Source: Neobacillus sp. PS2-9 (lineage in GTDB: Bacteria > Bacillota > Bacilli > Bacillales > Cytobacillaceae). From it: 64,000 bases of DNA. This document shows, piece by piece, positions 11,338-19,771 of this stretch (its first letter is position 1; each line of letters opens with the position of its first letter). The DNA lies in the NCBI RefSeq assembly GCF_030915525.1, contig NZ_CP133269.1:2701001-2765000 (forward strand), given 5' to 3'. Below the pieces are notes generated by a model. The model ran no database searches, had not been told where the DNA came from, and worked only from the letters and a program-made list of their open reading frames with translations. Position numbers and translations under genes: made by a program.

Positions 11338-11428
11338 TGGCAGAGAAGAAGGGATTTGAACCCTCGCGCCGGTTACCCGACCTACACCCTTAGCAGGGGC
11401 GCCTCTTCAGCCTCTTGAGTACTTCTCT
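11338..11428 (-). tRNA. tRNA-Ser (anticodon GCU)
   Basis: The acceptor arms AGAGAAG and CTTCTCT pair fully. The anticodon loop CTGCTAA gives GCT, the variable arm GTCGGGTAACCGGC is long as in serine tRNAs, and GGTTCAAATCC forms the T-loop. The discriminator G is followed by an encoded CCA. It is probably co-transcribed with the tRNA-Leu gene 12 bp away. Confidence 0.95.
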
Positions 11429-11529
11429 GTATGAAGAACTACTTCAAAAAGTTCCGTTAAGAACTTACAAACCAACTATAACATCCATAGCAATTGGAAG
11501 CCACCTGTAAATTTTGGTAGACAAAAGTC

Positions 11530-12090
11530 CTAAGGTTTCTCTCTCTTTTTCTGAAACGATGCTTTATGGAACTTACTAATATGCTTAAACAATTCCTCAC
11601 CGGAGAATTCCGCATGTTTAGAATTGGTTTGAATATACATCGCCTGATATGGTTCTGGCACCCAAATATAATGATGAATATAATCAGTCAAAGTAAAACC
11701 GCACTTCTGCCAAAAATGGATTCTTTTAATATTTTCCGGTGTTTTTTCTGCTTCAACCTCAATGATTATTGCATCAAAGTGGTCCTTACCTTGAGACCAT
11801 TTATGAATATAGTTCACCAATTTTTTACCTAACCCTTGGTTTTGAAAATCTGGGTGAACAGACAAATAATCAATTAATAAGGCATCCATTTCAGTTAATT
11901 TACCAGTAAGGGTCATCGCAACGATTTGGTCTCCCATATAACCAACATGTAAATAGCAAATCCCTTTTTGAAACATGTTTCGAATGATGTCCTCTGGTTT
12001 TGCTCCCTTCTCTTTAAAAGCCTGTTTATAGATGAAGCCTGCATCGGCCCAAATCTCGTCATTCCATTGATCATACGTTTGATAATTCAA
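11530..12090 (-). CDS. GNAT-family N-acetyltransferase
   Basis: This 186-aa acetyltransferase has the acetyl-CoA pyrophosphate-binding motif QNQGLGKKL preceded by the beta4 strand LIDYLSVHPDF. The later KTPENIKRIHFWQKCGF segment is typical of GNAT motif B. The acceptor substrate is unknown. The most likely start is the TTG at 12090; the upstream AGGTAAATAG is only a modest ribosome binding site. It stands alone upstream of the tRNA genes. Confidence 0.85.
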   Translation of the reverse strand: MNYQTYDQWNDEIWADAGFIYKQAFKEKGAKPEDIIRNMFQKGICYLHVGYMGDQIVAMTLTGKLTEMDALLIDYLSVHPDFQNQGLGKKLVNYIHKWSQGKDHFDAIIIEVEAEKTPENIKRIHFWQKCGFTLTDYIHHYIWVPEPYQAMYIQTNSKHAEFSGEELFKHISKFHKASFQKKREKP

Positions 12091-12172
12091 AACTATTTAC
12101 CTGGAGCATTGTCGCAAACATGCTACCAGATATACCTCCTCATCATTTTGTTATTATTATTTACTGATTAGT

Positions 12173-12206
12173 AAAAAACAACCTGAAATGAATCAGGTTG
12201 TTTTTT
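12173..12206. terminator. Bidirectional terminator
   Basis: The arms AAAAAACAACCTGA and TCAGGTTGTTTTTT form a perfect 14-bp stem with a 6-nt loop, flanked by A and T tracts. It ends the leftward FrnE-like gene, whose stop codon is at 12220. Confidence 0.9.
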
Positions 12207-12219
12207 GTATGGCAGCATC

Positions 12220-12918
12220 CTACTTTTTAGGTATTTCGCAACCATTTTCATCGCAGACGATTCCATCATCGTTGTTTAACACAACGATTTCATCCTCTTG
12301 AATGACTTTTCTCAATGCTTGAACAAATGCCTCCGTTGGTTGTGCACCGGATAGGGCATACTTTTTATTAATAAGGAAGAATGGAACACCTGTAATCCGG
12401 TACTGCTGTGCGGTTTGTTCATCCGCACGTACTTCAATTGCCATTTCATCACTTGCAAGCATGTGTTCAACAGCTTCCCGGTCTAACCCTACCTCTACCG
12501 CTAAATCTGTTAACGTTTTATGATCACCAATATGCTTGGATTCCGTAAAATACGCGTGTAAAATGCGCTCAGTCATCTCTTTCATTAAACCATGCTGCTT
12601 AGCGAACATCGTCACACGGTGTGCATCGAAAGTATTCGTTAAAATGAGCGTATCCATATGATAATCCAACCCAGCTGCCTTCGCCATTTGAACCATTCGT
12701 TCAGTATTGGCTTTCGCTTGCTCGATACTCATCCCATATTTTTTAGCTAACGCTTCATAAATGTTTTCTTTAATATCCCGACCCGCTGTCGGATCCAATT
12801 CGTAGCAACGATACGTTACTTCAATCGGATGGTCAATCTGTTTAATGGCATCCTCCAGATGCCTTTTGCCAATATAGCAAAATGGTCAAGCAAAATCAGT
12901 CCACATTTCAATATGCAT
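12220..12918 (-). CDS. FrnE-like DsbA-family oxidoreductase with TGA at the first active-site Cys
   Basis: Starting at the ATG at 12918, after a strong AGGAGGG site, the frame reads MHIEMWTDFA, then TGA (12886-12888), then PFCYIGKRHLEDA and on without interruption for 232 codons. The rest is a typical FrnE/DsbA thioredoxin-fold protein with a helical insert and the cis-Pro motif TGVPFF. In relatives the active site reads CPFC, so TGA replaces the first catalytic Cys. A hairpin with SECIS-like geometry begins 22 nt after the TGA. Either the protein is a selenoprotein (Sec-Pro-Phe-Cys), or this is a nonsense mutation or sequencing error at TGC/TGT. Without readthrough, translation could only restart internally and the active site would be lost. 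Confidence 0.75.
12847..12863 (-). other. SECIS-like hairpin downstream of the in-frame TGA
   Basis: In the mRNA sense the stem is GGCATC/GATGCC (6 bp, perfect) with loop TGGAG. The loop starts 28 nt after the TGA. Bacterial SECIS elements lie immediately downstream of the UGA with an apical loop roughly 16-37 nt away and a G among its first two bases; both rules are met. The hairpin falls in codons for a conserved HLEDA segment, so it could be accidental. Confidence 0.4.
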
Positions 12919-13166
12919 GTTTGTCCCTCCTGTTTGTTTTTCTTGTATAGTATAAGGGAAACCATGATTTTTTACACAGAATATGATTCATTGGTGAACT
13001 CAAGAAGTACTTTTTCCGAATCATATTTTGCTTCTCGATCAACTTCACAACCTCAACATTGGCAGATGATATAGCAGAAAAAACTACCATAAGAAAAAAG
13101 ACCAGACATTCTGTAACATGTCTTGTCAATCAATACCCCCTCACAAGGGCAGCTATTGTGGTGTGA

Positions 13167-13210
13167 TAATCCACCCGAACCTCAAAAAAATCAAGGGGGA
13201 TTATTTTTTT
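13167..13210 (+). repeat. AATCCACCC hairpin repeat, copy 1
   Basis: TAATCCACCC (13167-13176) pairs imperfectly with GGGGGATTA (13195-13203), followed by T7. The upstream AGCTAT and GTGTG are shared with the copy near 32540-32590. It lies in the 325-bp gap 12919-13243, which holds no gene. No plus-strand gene needs this terminator, so a mobile or dispersed hairpin repeat is likely. Confidence 0.55.
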
Positions 13211-13243
13211 AAAACGACAGCTTTACTCACAAAAAGAGCTATC

Positions 13244-13828
13244 CTATCTAGCTGAATGAATTGCGTTCAGCTCTTCTATAATATGATTAGCATACGTTTG
13301 GCATAAATTCATAACCGTATCTATGACTACTTTTGTTGAATATTCCATGAAGTTCACCATGAAGTCCCTATTATCCGGTTGCAGGAATGTACCTATAAAT
13401 TCAACCAACAAATCGTTTACTAGCTTGGTATGAAAAAAAACACTTTCCGAATGGGCTATTTGCTCTTCAACACCCGATCCTTGGTAAACTAACTGTTGAA
13501 ACCGAGGCATATTTTCTGCAAGGAAATTAGTTTCTTGTACTTGTTTAGGAATATCCGCCATGAGAGAATGGAAAATTTCTAGTGGGAAAAACTGTTCTTC
13601 TTCAATACACTGTGCTAAAAATGAGATGGCCGTATTTGTATTTGCGTATTGAAAGGTTACATTTCTTAAAAGTGCTTCTAAATACTCTTCATGTGAACCT
13701 ACATCCTCTCTTATTTTTGTTAAAATGTTTTTAATTCCTTCTTCCCGCTCCACTTTATCCCAATGAGGCTGACTACTAAAAGCATGAAAAACTTCTGCTG
13801 TGTTGTTTGATAATAGTTCTATTGACAA
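13244..13828 (-). CDS. Hypothetical protein, 194 aa
   Basis: I do not recognise a family. The TTG start at 13828 follows GAGGGG. The sequence is soluble, acidic and almost all predicted helix, with segments such as EEYLEALLRNVTFQYANTNTAISFLAQCIEEEQFFP. No nucleotide-binding, metal or DNA-binding motif stands out. It has no operon partner. Confidence 0.6.
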   Translation of the reverse strand: MSIELLSNNTAEVFHAFSSQPHWDKVEREEGIKNILTKIREDVGSHEEYLEALLRNVTFQYANTNTAISFLAQCIEEEQFFPLEIFHSLMADIPKQVQETNFLAENMPRFQQLVYQGSGVEEQIAHSESVFFHTKLVNDLLVEFIGTFLQPDNRDFMVNFMEYSTKVVIDTVMNLCQTYANHIIEELNAIHSAR

Positions 13829-13977
13829 TGTTTTCGACCCCTCTAGTAATTTTATTTATGAATAAGCCAAGATCTGCTGATTAGAAAAATTCTGCAACCG
13901 TACAAAAGATTATGGCAACATACTACACATTATAACTCAGACATCAAATGACATAAACTTTTAATTTTCAGAAAAAA

Positions 13978-14000
13978 AAGAGGCGCCACTTCAGCCTCTT
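13978..14000 (-). terminator. Terminator downstream of the Crp/Fnr gene
   Basis: AAGAGGC (13978-13984) and GCCTCTT (13994-14000) form a 7-bp stem. Read leftward it is followed by a T8 run. It lies in the 330-bp gap 13829-14158, which holds no gene. Confidence 0.65.
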
Positions 14001-14065
14001 GCACGTAAACCTTTCAAGTAAACAATAAAAAAGAAGACGTTTCTAATTAGATAGATTTGTTTTAT

Positions 14066-14080
14066 TGGTGCCTGACACCA
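14066..14080. repeat. Short TGGTGCCTGACACCA palindrome
   Basis: This is a 15-bp imperfect palindrome with TGGTG/CACCA arms. Related GTGTCAGGC / GCCAGGCACC strings occur in the hairpin at 29742-29770. It looks like a small dispersed repeat in the intergenic region. Confidence 0.5.
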
Positions 14081-14158
14081 TAAAAAATCAAAAGCAAAAA
14101 AATAATGACATTGTTAACTATTTTACATTTTTTTTTGAACTTTCAAAATATAATAAAC

Positions 14159-14863
14159 CTAAGGAAATAGCATTTTTTCATTTGCCAATTCAGCAAGTTC
14201 CTCAATATTGTTAATCATATATAACTTTCCTTTTTTTACAATATATGAATGATCTTCAAGCCATTTAATATTCTTTGCAATGGTTACCCTTGTAGTACCT
14301 AGTAAGTTTGCCATTTCCTGATGAGTAAAACTAATGGTTACTTGAACCTGGTTCTCACCTATCCTTACGCCATATTGTAAAGATAGCTGAATGAAAGCAG
14401 CACAAACCCTCGGCAGGGCTTTCATATAGCTTAATTGTAAAGATTGCGAACACAAAAGCCGATATTTTTTTGTAATAAGGTCAAGAGTTTGTTGAATGTA
14501 TTGTGGGTTATTCGAAAGAAAATCAAAAAAGGTTGGGATTGAAATTCTATGTAGTATTACGTCAGATGCGGTTATTGCATTAGTAGCATAACGGGAGTCA
14601 CCATTCAAAGAACACTCACCTAGTAGCCCATTTTTCCCGATAATTGCGAGCGCCTTTTCTTCTCCGTTTGGTGAAATCAAGAACAACCGAACGCGCCCAG
14701 ATTCAATTAAATATATATAATGGCCAACTTCGTTTTGATGGAAAATAGTTTCGTGCTTTTCAAATCTAATTTGTTCGGATTTTGGCTTTAATTCCTGCCA
14801 CGTAAAAGGAAGATAGTCCAGCCAAGGATTTAGCAAATTGAACTCATTAACTATATCATTCAT
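14159..14863 (-). CDS. Crp/Fnr-family transcriptional regulator
   Basis: This 234-aa regulator starts at MNDIVNEF, preceded by GAGGTGAAGAAA; the longer open frame extends into the opposite gene and is not real. Residues about 25-140 form a cyclic nucleotide-binding-like domain (HETIFHQNEVGHYIYLIESGRVRLFLIS). The C-terminal Crp HTH includes FTHQEMANLLGTTRVTIAKNIKWLE. There is no N-terminal cysteine cluster, so it is not an oxygen-sensing Fnr of the Fe-S type. Its start is only 37 bp from the divergent aminotransferase gene, which it probably controls. Confidence 0.85.
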   Translation of the reverse strand: MNDIVNEFNLLNPWLDYLPFTWQELKPKSEQIRFEKHETIFHQNEVGHYIYLIESGRVRLFLISPNGEEKALAIIGKNGLLGECSLNGDSRYATNAITASDVILHRISIPTFFDFLSNNPQYIQQTLDLITKKYRLLCSQSLQLSYMKALPRVCAAFIQLSLQYGVRIGENQVQVTISFTHQEMANLLGTTRVTIAKNIKWLEDHSYIVKKGKLYMINNIEELAELANEKMLFP

Positions 14864-14900
14864 TTTCTTCACCTCATTTTGATATGAAAGGACTTTGTTT

Positions 14901-16028
14901 ATGGAAAATTTAGTAGGAATTAGATCGGAATTTCCCATCTTAGAAAAGAAAATCATACTTTCAAGTTGTTCACAAAGTGCAATATCACGTAAGGTAATTG
15001 AAGCCATGGATGCATATAAGAATAGCTTAATAGAAGAAGGTATGTCTTGGGATGTTTGGATGGAAAAGGTGAATAGCGCGAAGGTGAAATTCTCTAAACT
15101 TATTAACTGTAGACCTGATGAAGTAGCCATCTTATCTTCAGTTTCTGATTCTATTTCATCTATATTACACTCATTAGATTTAAATATGCAAGAGGTTTGT
15201 GTAACAGAAATGGATTTTCCTTGTATTGGCCACGCAGTCTTGGCACAAAAAAGAATTCAAAATTTTAAGGTTACATTTATACCATCGGATAATAATGTTA
15301 TACCACTAGAATACTATGAAGCATATATATCTGAGAAAACAGGACTTACATGTATTCCACATGTTTCCTATTACAATGGATTCAAACAAGATATTAAAGA
15401 AATCGCAAAAATTGCCCATAAAAAGGGATCGCTTCTTTTAGTAGATGCCTATCAGTCTGCAGGCAGTTTAGAAATAGACGTTAAGGATATGGATATTGAT
15501 ATATTGGTAACGGGAATGCAGAAGTATCTTCTAGGTGTACCTGGCATCTCGTTCCTTTATATAAAAAAAGAGATTTCAGAACAATTATCACCGTCGACCA
15601 TTGGATGGTTTGGGCAGAAAAACCCATTTGACTTTAATTTAAAATCATTGGAATTAGCTGAGTCTACGCAGCGATTTAATACTGGGACCCCTCCAGTAGT
15701 TAATGCATATATCGCTGATGCAGCTCTATCTCTCATAAATGGGATTGGGATAAAGGCAATAGAGAACCATTTGTACAATTTATCATCTTATACTTTAGAA
15801 ACTGCTACTCAAATGGGATTTCAGATTGCTAGTCCATTAGATTTACAAACGAAAGGTGCCAGCACAGCAATTTATGTTAAGGATGCTAATAGGATTGAAA
15901 ATTTATTGAAAGAGCAAGGCATTATTGTATCGGCTCGAAAAGATGTCATTCGTATCGCACCACATATTTATAATACCAAAGAAGACATTTATGAAAGTTT
16001 AGCTCAGTTAAGCCGTTTAACTTTGTGA
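14901..16028 (+). CDS. Class V aminotransferase-fold PLP enzyme
   Basis: This 375-aa PLP-dependent protein of the NifS/kynureninase/isopenicillin N epimerase superfamily has an ISxxSDSISS-like phosphate-binding region. LLVDAYQSAG carries the Asp and Gln that contact the PLP ring, and TGMQKYLLG holds the Schiff-base lysine. No mobile Cys loop like that of cysteine desulfurases is visible. The exact reaction (aminotransferase, lyase or epimerase) cannot be told. The ATG at 14901 follows AAAGGA. It is divergent from the Crp/Fnr gene and may feed the amino acid catabolic cluster that follows. Confidence 0.8.
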   Translation: MENLVGIRSEFPILEKKIILSSCSQSAISRKVIEAMDAYKNSLIEEGMSWDVWMEKVNSAKVKFSKLINCRPDEVAILSSVSDSISSILHSLDLNMQEVCVTEMDFPCIGHAVLAQKRIQNFKVTFIPSDNNVIPLEYYEAYISEKTGLTCIPHVSYYNGFKQDIKEIAKIAHKKGSLLLVDAYQSAGSLEIDVKDMDIDILVTGMQKYLLGVPGISFLYIKKEISEQLSPSTIGWFGQKNPFDFNLKSLELAESTQRFNTGTPPVVNAYIADAALSLINGIGIKAIENHLYNLSSYTLETATQMGFQIASPLDLQTKGASTAIYVKDANRIENLLKEQGIIVSARKDVIRIAPHIYNTKEDIYESLAQLSRLTL

Positions 16029-16052
16029 TTCCCCCTATTATACTTATTGAGT

Positions 16053-16080
16053 CTAGCCTAATATTAGGCTAGCAATTTTT
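16053..16080 (+). terminator. Terminator after the aminotransferase gene
   Basis: The perfect palindrome CTAGCCTAATATTAGGCTAG (16053-16072) is followed by CAATTTTT. Confidence 0.85.
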
Positions 16081-16085
16081 TTGAA

Positions 16086-16115
16086 ATTAAAAACGCACCT
16101 TTCAAAACAGGTGCG
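16086..16115 (-). terminator. Terminator ending the peptide-utilisation operon
   Basis: CGCACCT (16094-16100) pairs with AGGTGCG (16109-16115). Read leftward it is followed by TTTTTAATTT. It lies directly downstream of the DUF3830 gene, the last gene of the long leftward operon. Confidence 0.8.
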
Positions 16116-16135
16116 CTCGATTTAATAATTTTGGA

Positions 16136-16615
16136 TTATTTAATGTTCTGGCTTATCATTATTTTTTGCTGTCCCTTCATATGAATGACTTTGCCAATTT
16201 CCTCAAGTTCCACCAAATCTTCTTCTACCACTCTTGCAAAAAGATTACCCGGAATCCAACCAGCTGGAAAAAAGGTGCGTGCATCTTTTCCATAAAAAAG
16301 CCCAAAATCATAGATTGGAGTTGGAATTCCCCCCCATGCGTACTCAGGCATAAAGGTAAAAAGAATATCTCCTGGCTGAGGGAAACACGTTAGATTCTCT
16401 TTTGCTGGATCATGAAGAGATGTGTCTTTACAAACATCTACTGGCAATTGGATAGAAATTTCCTTCCCTGTATACATTGCATGCCTTCCGGTAGTATAAA
16501 TAGGGTTCCCAAGCAATCTCATGAAAGCGGCACTTGTCGAAGGGGCCTTCTCATTTAATAATCTTGCCTTGAGTGAAACATCTGAATCTAAAAAGGTAAT
16601 CGTAAATGTATTCAA
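16136..16615 (-). CDS. DUF3830 family protein (cyclophilin-like fold)
   Basis: This 159-aa protein contains segments typical of DUF3830, such as NEKAPSTSAAFMRLL, FPQPGDILFTFMPEYAWGG and YDFGLFYGKDART. The family has a cyclophilin-like fold, is widespread in amino acid and peptide catabolic clusters, and has no assigned reaction. It is the last gene of the peptidase/transporter operon, 15 bp after the oxidase gene, which suggests a role in the same pathway. Confidence 0.75.
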   Translation of the reverse strand: MNTFTITFLDSDVSLKARLLNEKAPSTSAAFMRLLGNPIYTTGRHAMYTGKEISIQLPVDVCKDTSLHDPAKENLTCFPQPGDILFTFMPEYAWGGIPTPIYDFGLFYGKDARTFFPAGWIPGNLFARVVEEDLVELEEIGKVIHMKGQQKIMISQNIK

Positions 16616-16630
16616 GATTATCTTTCCCTC

Positions 16631-17773
16631 CTATACCACACTTGGTTCAAAAATCAGCTGGTTATTTTTAAATCGTCGATAATTTAAACTTGAAACATCA
16701 ATCTTTGGTGTTTGTTCAGCTACGATTGTGGCTACAGCCTCCCCAACCGCAGGTGACATCATAAACCCATGACCGCTCATCCCCACCGCCTGATAATAAC
16801 CTGGTAAACCATCTACACAACCTAAAATAGCCTGATGGTCCGGAGTACTGTCGTATGTACCATCAACATGTGAATGGATGACAAGATCCGTAAGAGGCGG
16901 AAAAATTTCTGTTCCGACTTCTGCAGCCCTTAACTGAAAATCAAACATATTAAACGGTGGCTGCAAGTCTTTTCCAAGATAACTTAAATATATAGTCCCA
17001 TCGGTTAATTGTTTGGCAGCAAACCCCATTTCAAATGAAATAAGCAGGGGCTCAAGAATTCGTTCTGTAACCCGATTGGTATATAAAATTCGTCTTACTT
17101 CAAAATTAATAGGCAAATCAACGTCAGCAGTTTTTGCTAATCCTTTAGAACCCAATCCAGCCGCATTCACGACTTTATCACAAGTAATGCTCCCACGATT
17201 TTTACAATAAACTCCCTTAACCACGCCATTCTCTACAATGATTCGCTCCACATCATCATTTATGAATTGAACACCTTTCCGCTTGGCAGCTGTCGCAAAG
17301 CTATGCGTAACATGATAAGCATCATCTGCGAACCCATCGGTTTCACAAAAGGAAGCTGCAATGAAACTTGATTCGTTAATACCTGGTACAATTTCTTTTG
17401 CCTCTAAAGGGGATAAAAACTTAGTAGGAATTCCAAGTGAGTTTTGTAATGTCACACTCTGAGCATATTTTCTTTTTGCTTCTTCGGAATGGAAGGTATA
17501 AAGGTATCCAACTTCTCTAAATTTTATTTCATGTTCAGGCTCAAGATATGCATTAATATTTTTAAAAAACTCTGTTGATGCTTTAGACATGATACAGTTA
17601 ATTTCTGTACCCCACTGTTGCCTGACACCACCTGGGCAAATCCCGGTAATATCCGATGCGATTCCACCTTTATCAATAACTAATACATTTGAATAACCTT
17701 TTTCGGTGAGAAAATAAGCAATGGAACAGCCAATTATTCCAGCTCCAACAATAATGACATCGTAATTTTTCAT
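16631..17773 (-). CDS. FAD-dependent oxidoreductase of the DAO family
   Basis: This 380-aa flavoenzyme has an N-terminal dinucleotide-binding motif (VIIVGAGIIGCSIA) and GGVRQQWG near residue 50. The C-terminal DAO motif lies around VGMSGHGFMMSPAVGEAVA. This family oxidises amines or amino acids (sarcosine, D-amino acids, glycine and relatives), giving an oxo-acid or aldehyde, ammonia or amine, and H2O2. Substrate specificity is not evident. It follows the ABC ATPase gene by 21 bp in the peptide operon, so it probably oxidises an amine or amino acid released from the imported compound. Confidence 0.82.
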   Translation of the reverse strand: MKNYDVIIVGAGIIGCSIAYFLTEKGYSNVLVIDKGGIASDITGICPGGVRQQWGTEINCIMSKASTEFFKNINAYLEPEHEIKFREVGYLYTFHSEEAKRKYAQSVTLQNSLGIPTKFLSPLEAKEIVPGINESSFIAASFCETDGFADDAYHVTHSFATAAKRKGVQFINDDVERIIVENGVVKGVYCKNRGSITCDKVVNAAGLGSKGLAKTADVDLPINFEVRRILYTNRVTERILEPLLISFEMGFAAKQLTDGTIYLSYLGKDLQPPFNMFDFQLRAAEVGTEIFPPLTDLVIHSHVDGTYDSTPDHQAILGCVDGLPGYYQAVGMSGHGFMMSPAVGEAVATIVAEQTPKIDVSSLNYRRFKNNQLIFEPSVV

Positions 17774-17794
17774 ATTACTCTCCCTTTCTAGGCT

Positions 17795-18763
17795 TTAACG
17801 AAGGTGACAAGCAACCCAGTGGCCATTTCCTGTATCCTTTAATTCTGGAGATATCGACTTGCATTCCTCCATCACGTATGGACAACGAGTATGGAACCGG
17901 CAACCTTCAGGTGGATTCACCGGACTCGGGATATCCCCATTTAAGATAATCCGTTTCCTTTTTAATTTGGGATCTGGTCTTGGGATGGCAGACAATAACG
18001 CTTGAGAATACGGGTGTTTAGCATTGTCGAAAAATTCATCACGATCCGCGATCTCTACTATTTTCCCTAGGTACATGACAGCAATCCGGTTTGAAATATG
18101 CTTAACGACACCTAGATTATGTGTGATGAACAAGTATGTTAAACCATATTTCTTTTGAAGGTCCTGAATTAGATTTAATACCTGTGCTTGTACAGATACA
18201 TCGAGTGCCGACACTGGTTCATCCATGATAATTAGTTTTGGATTCACAGCCAATGCCCTGGCAATACCGATTCTTTGCCTCTGGCCGCCAGAAAATTCAT
18301 GCGGATACCGGTCGATAAAGGCATGGTTTAATCCAACATCATGCATAATTTGCTTAACTCTTTCTTTTCGTTCCTTTTTAGATATGTCTAAATGGATAGA
18401 CATTGGTTCTTCCAAAATTTGCTCTACCTTTAAGCGTGGATTTAGTGAGGCATAAGGGTCCTGAAATACAATTTGCATATCCTTTCTTTTTTGTTTTAAA
18501 TTTTTGGATGTGAGTGCTCGAATGTCCTCATTTTCGATGAGAATTCGACCTTCGGTTGCCTCGATTAATCGAAGAATAACTCTACCTGCAGTTGACTTTC
18601 CACACCCAGACTCACCAACAAGTCCCAGAGTTTCACCTTTTTCTATATAAAAGCTTATATCATCAACTGCCTTAACAACGCTCGTGGTCTTTGTAAATAA
18701 CTTATCTCCCTCGACAGGAAACCACTTTTTAAGATTTTCCACCTGTAGCAATTTCTCTGCCAT
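17795..18763 (-). CDS. Peptide ABC transporter ATP-binding protein (DppF/OppF type)
   Basis: This 322-aa ABC ATPase has Walker A GESGCGKST, signature FSGGQRQRIGIARAL and Walker B LIIMDEPVSALD. The C-terminal oligopeptide/dipeptide extension carries the cysteine motif CRFHTRCPYVMEEC. It energises the permease pair encoded upstream. Its start overlaps the partner ATPase gene by 35 bp, with an AAAGGGGG site inside that gene. Confidence 0.92.
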   Translation of the reverse strand: MAEKLLQVENLKKWFPVEGDKLFTKTTSVVKAVDDISFYIEKGETLGLVGESGCGKSTAGRVILRLIEATEGRILIENEDIRALTSKNLKQKRKDMQIVFQDPYASLNPRLKVEQILEEPMSIHLDISKKERKERVKQIMHDVGLNHAFIDRYPHEFSGGQRQRIGIARALAVNPKLIIMDEPVSALDVSVQAQVLNLIQDLQKKYGLTYLFITHNLGVVKHISNRIAVMYLGKIVEIADRDEFFDNAKHPYSQALLSAIPRPDPKLKRKRIILNGDIPSPVNPPEGCRFHTRCPYVMEECKSISPELKDTGNGHWVACHLR

Positions 18764-19754
18764 TTAAATCCCCCTTTCCACCTGGCCATTGGTTTGAATA
18801 GATCCAACACCTAATTTTACGATCTTTACATTCAATTAGCGGTGGCTCCTCCTGCTGGCAAATGGATTGTGCATATTCACACCTGTTTGCAAAACGACAG
18901 CCTTGTGTTACTTCAGAAGGATGCGGAACTTGCCCAGTAATTGGATTCAGCCGTTCCACCCTGCCATCTATATTAGGAATTGACTTGAGTAATCCAATAG
19001 AATATGGATGCTTGGGAGATTCGAAGAATGATTCGACATCGGCATATTCCACAATCCTGCCAAGGTACATTACAGCAACTTTATCCGCTGTTTCCGCAAC
19101 TACGCCAAGATCATGAGTAATCAAAAGGATGGCTGTATTCAACCTATCCTTCAGATCATTCATAAGTTCTAATATTTGCGCCTGTGTTGTCACATCAAGT
19201 GCCGTTGTTGGTTCATCCGCAATAAGCAAATCCGGGTTACATGCTAAAGCCATTGCAATCATTACCCTTTGTCTCATTCCACCGGATAACTGATGAGGAT
19301 ACTGCTGCACCCTTTTTTCTGCCGAGGGGATTCCCACTAATTGAAGCATATCTATTGCCATAGCTCTTGCTTCTTTAGACGAAAGCCCTTGGTGTTGTGT
19401 AAGAACCTCCGATATTTGGTTACCAACCGTAAAAACAGGATTTAACGATGTCATGGGTTCCTGAAAAATCATAGAGATTTCATTTCCTCTTATTTTTCTA
19501 ATCTCTTTTTCTCCCATTTTTACGAGATCTTTTCCTTTAAAAACTACTTCACCCTCAATAATTTTTCCATGCGGCTTAGATATGAGCTGCAAAATGGACA
19601 GTGAGGTAACACTCTTACCACTTCCCGACTCCCCCACTATTCCTAAAGTTTCCCCTTTTTTTAATTCAAAAGTGACCCCATCAACTGCAGCAGTTTCCTT
19701 GCCATCATGATAAAAATAAGTTTTTAAATTCCTGACCTCCAATAAGTTTTCCAT
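18729..19754 (-). CDS. Peptide ABC transporter ATP-binding protein (DppD/OppD type)
   Basis: This 341-aa ABC ATPase has Walker [10 protein letters not shown], signature [15 protein letters not shown], Walker [13 protein letters not shown] and the C-terminal motif [15 protein letters not shown] prefer the ATG at 19754 because AGGAG lies at proper spacing; the ATG at 19760 is too close to it. It pairs with the downstream DppF-like ATPase on the inner side of the membrane. Confidence 0.92.
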   Translation of the reverse strand: MENLLEVRNLKTYFYHDGKETAAVDGVTFELKKGETLGIVGESGSGKSVTSLSILQLISKPHGKIIEGEVVFKGKDLVKMGEKEIRKIRGNEISMIFQEPMTSLNPVFTVGNQISEVLTQHQGLSSKEARAMAIDMLQLVGIPSAEKRVQQYPHQLSGGMRQRVMIAMALACNPDLLIADEPTTALDVTTQAQILELMNDLKDRLNTAILLITHDLGVVAETADKVAVMYLGRIVEYADVESFFESPKHPYSIGLLKSIPNIDGRVERLNPITGQVPHPSEVTQGCRFANRCEYAQSICQQEEPPLIECKDRKIRCWIYSNQWPGGKGDLNGREIATGGKS

Positions 19755-19771
19755 AGCCATTCTCCTTTGAC

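Noticed and set aside
11566..11832. Plus-strand open frame of 88 codons
   Set aside because: Antisense shadow of the GNAT gene, no ribosome binding site or family.
13980..14000. Stretch like the D-arm region of tRNA-Ser, possible tRNA remnant or attachment site
   Set aside because: It is simply a 7-bp hairpin followed leftward by T8, a terminator; the similarity covers under 20 bases.
14864..15130. N-terminal extension of the Crp/Fnr reading frame
   Set aside because: It runs antisense through the start of the aminotransferase gene; a good ribosome binding site precedes the internal ATG at 14863.
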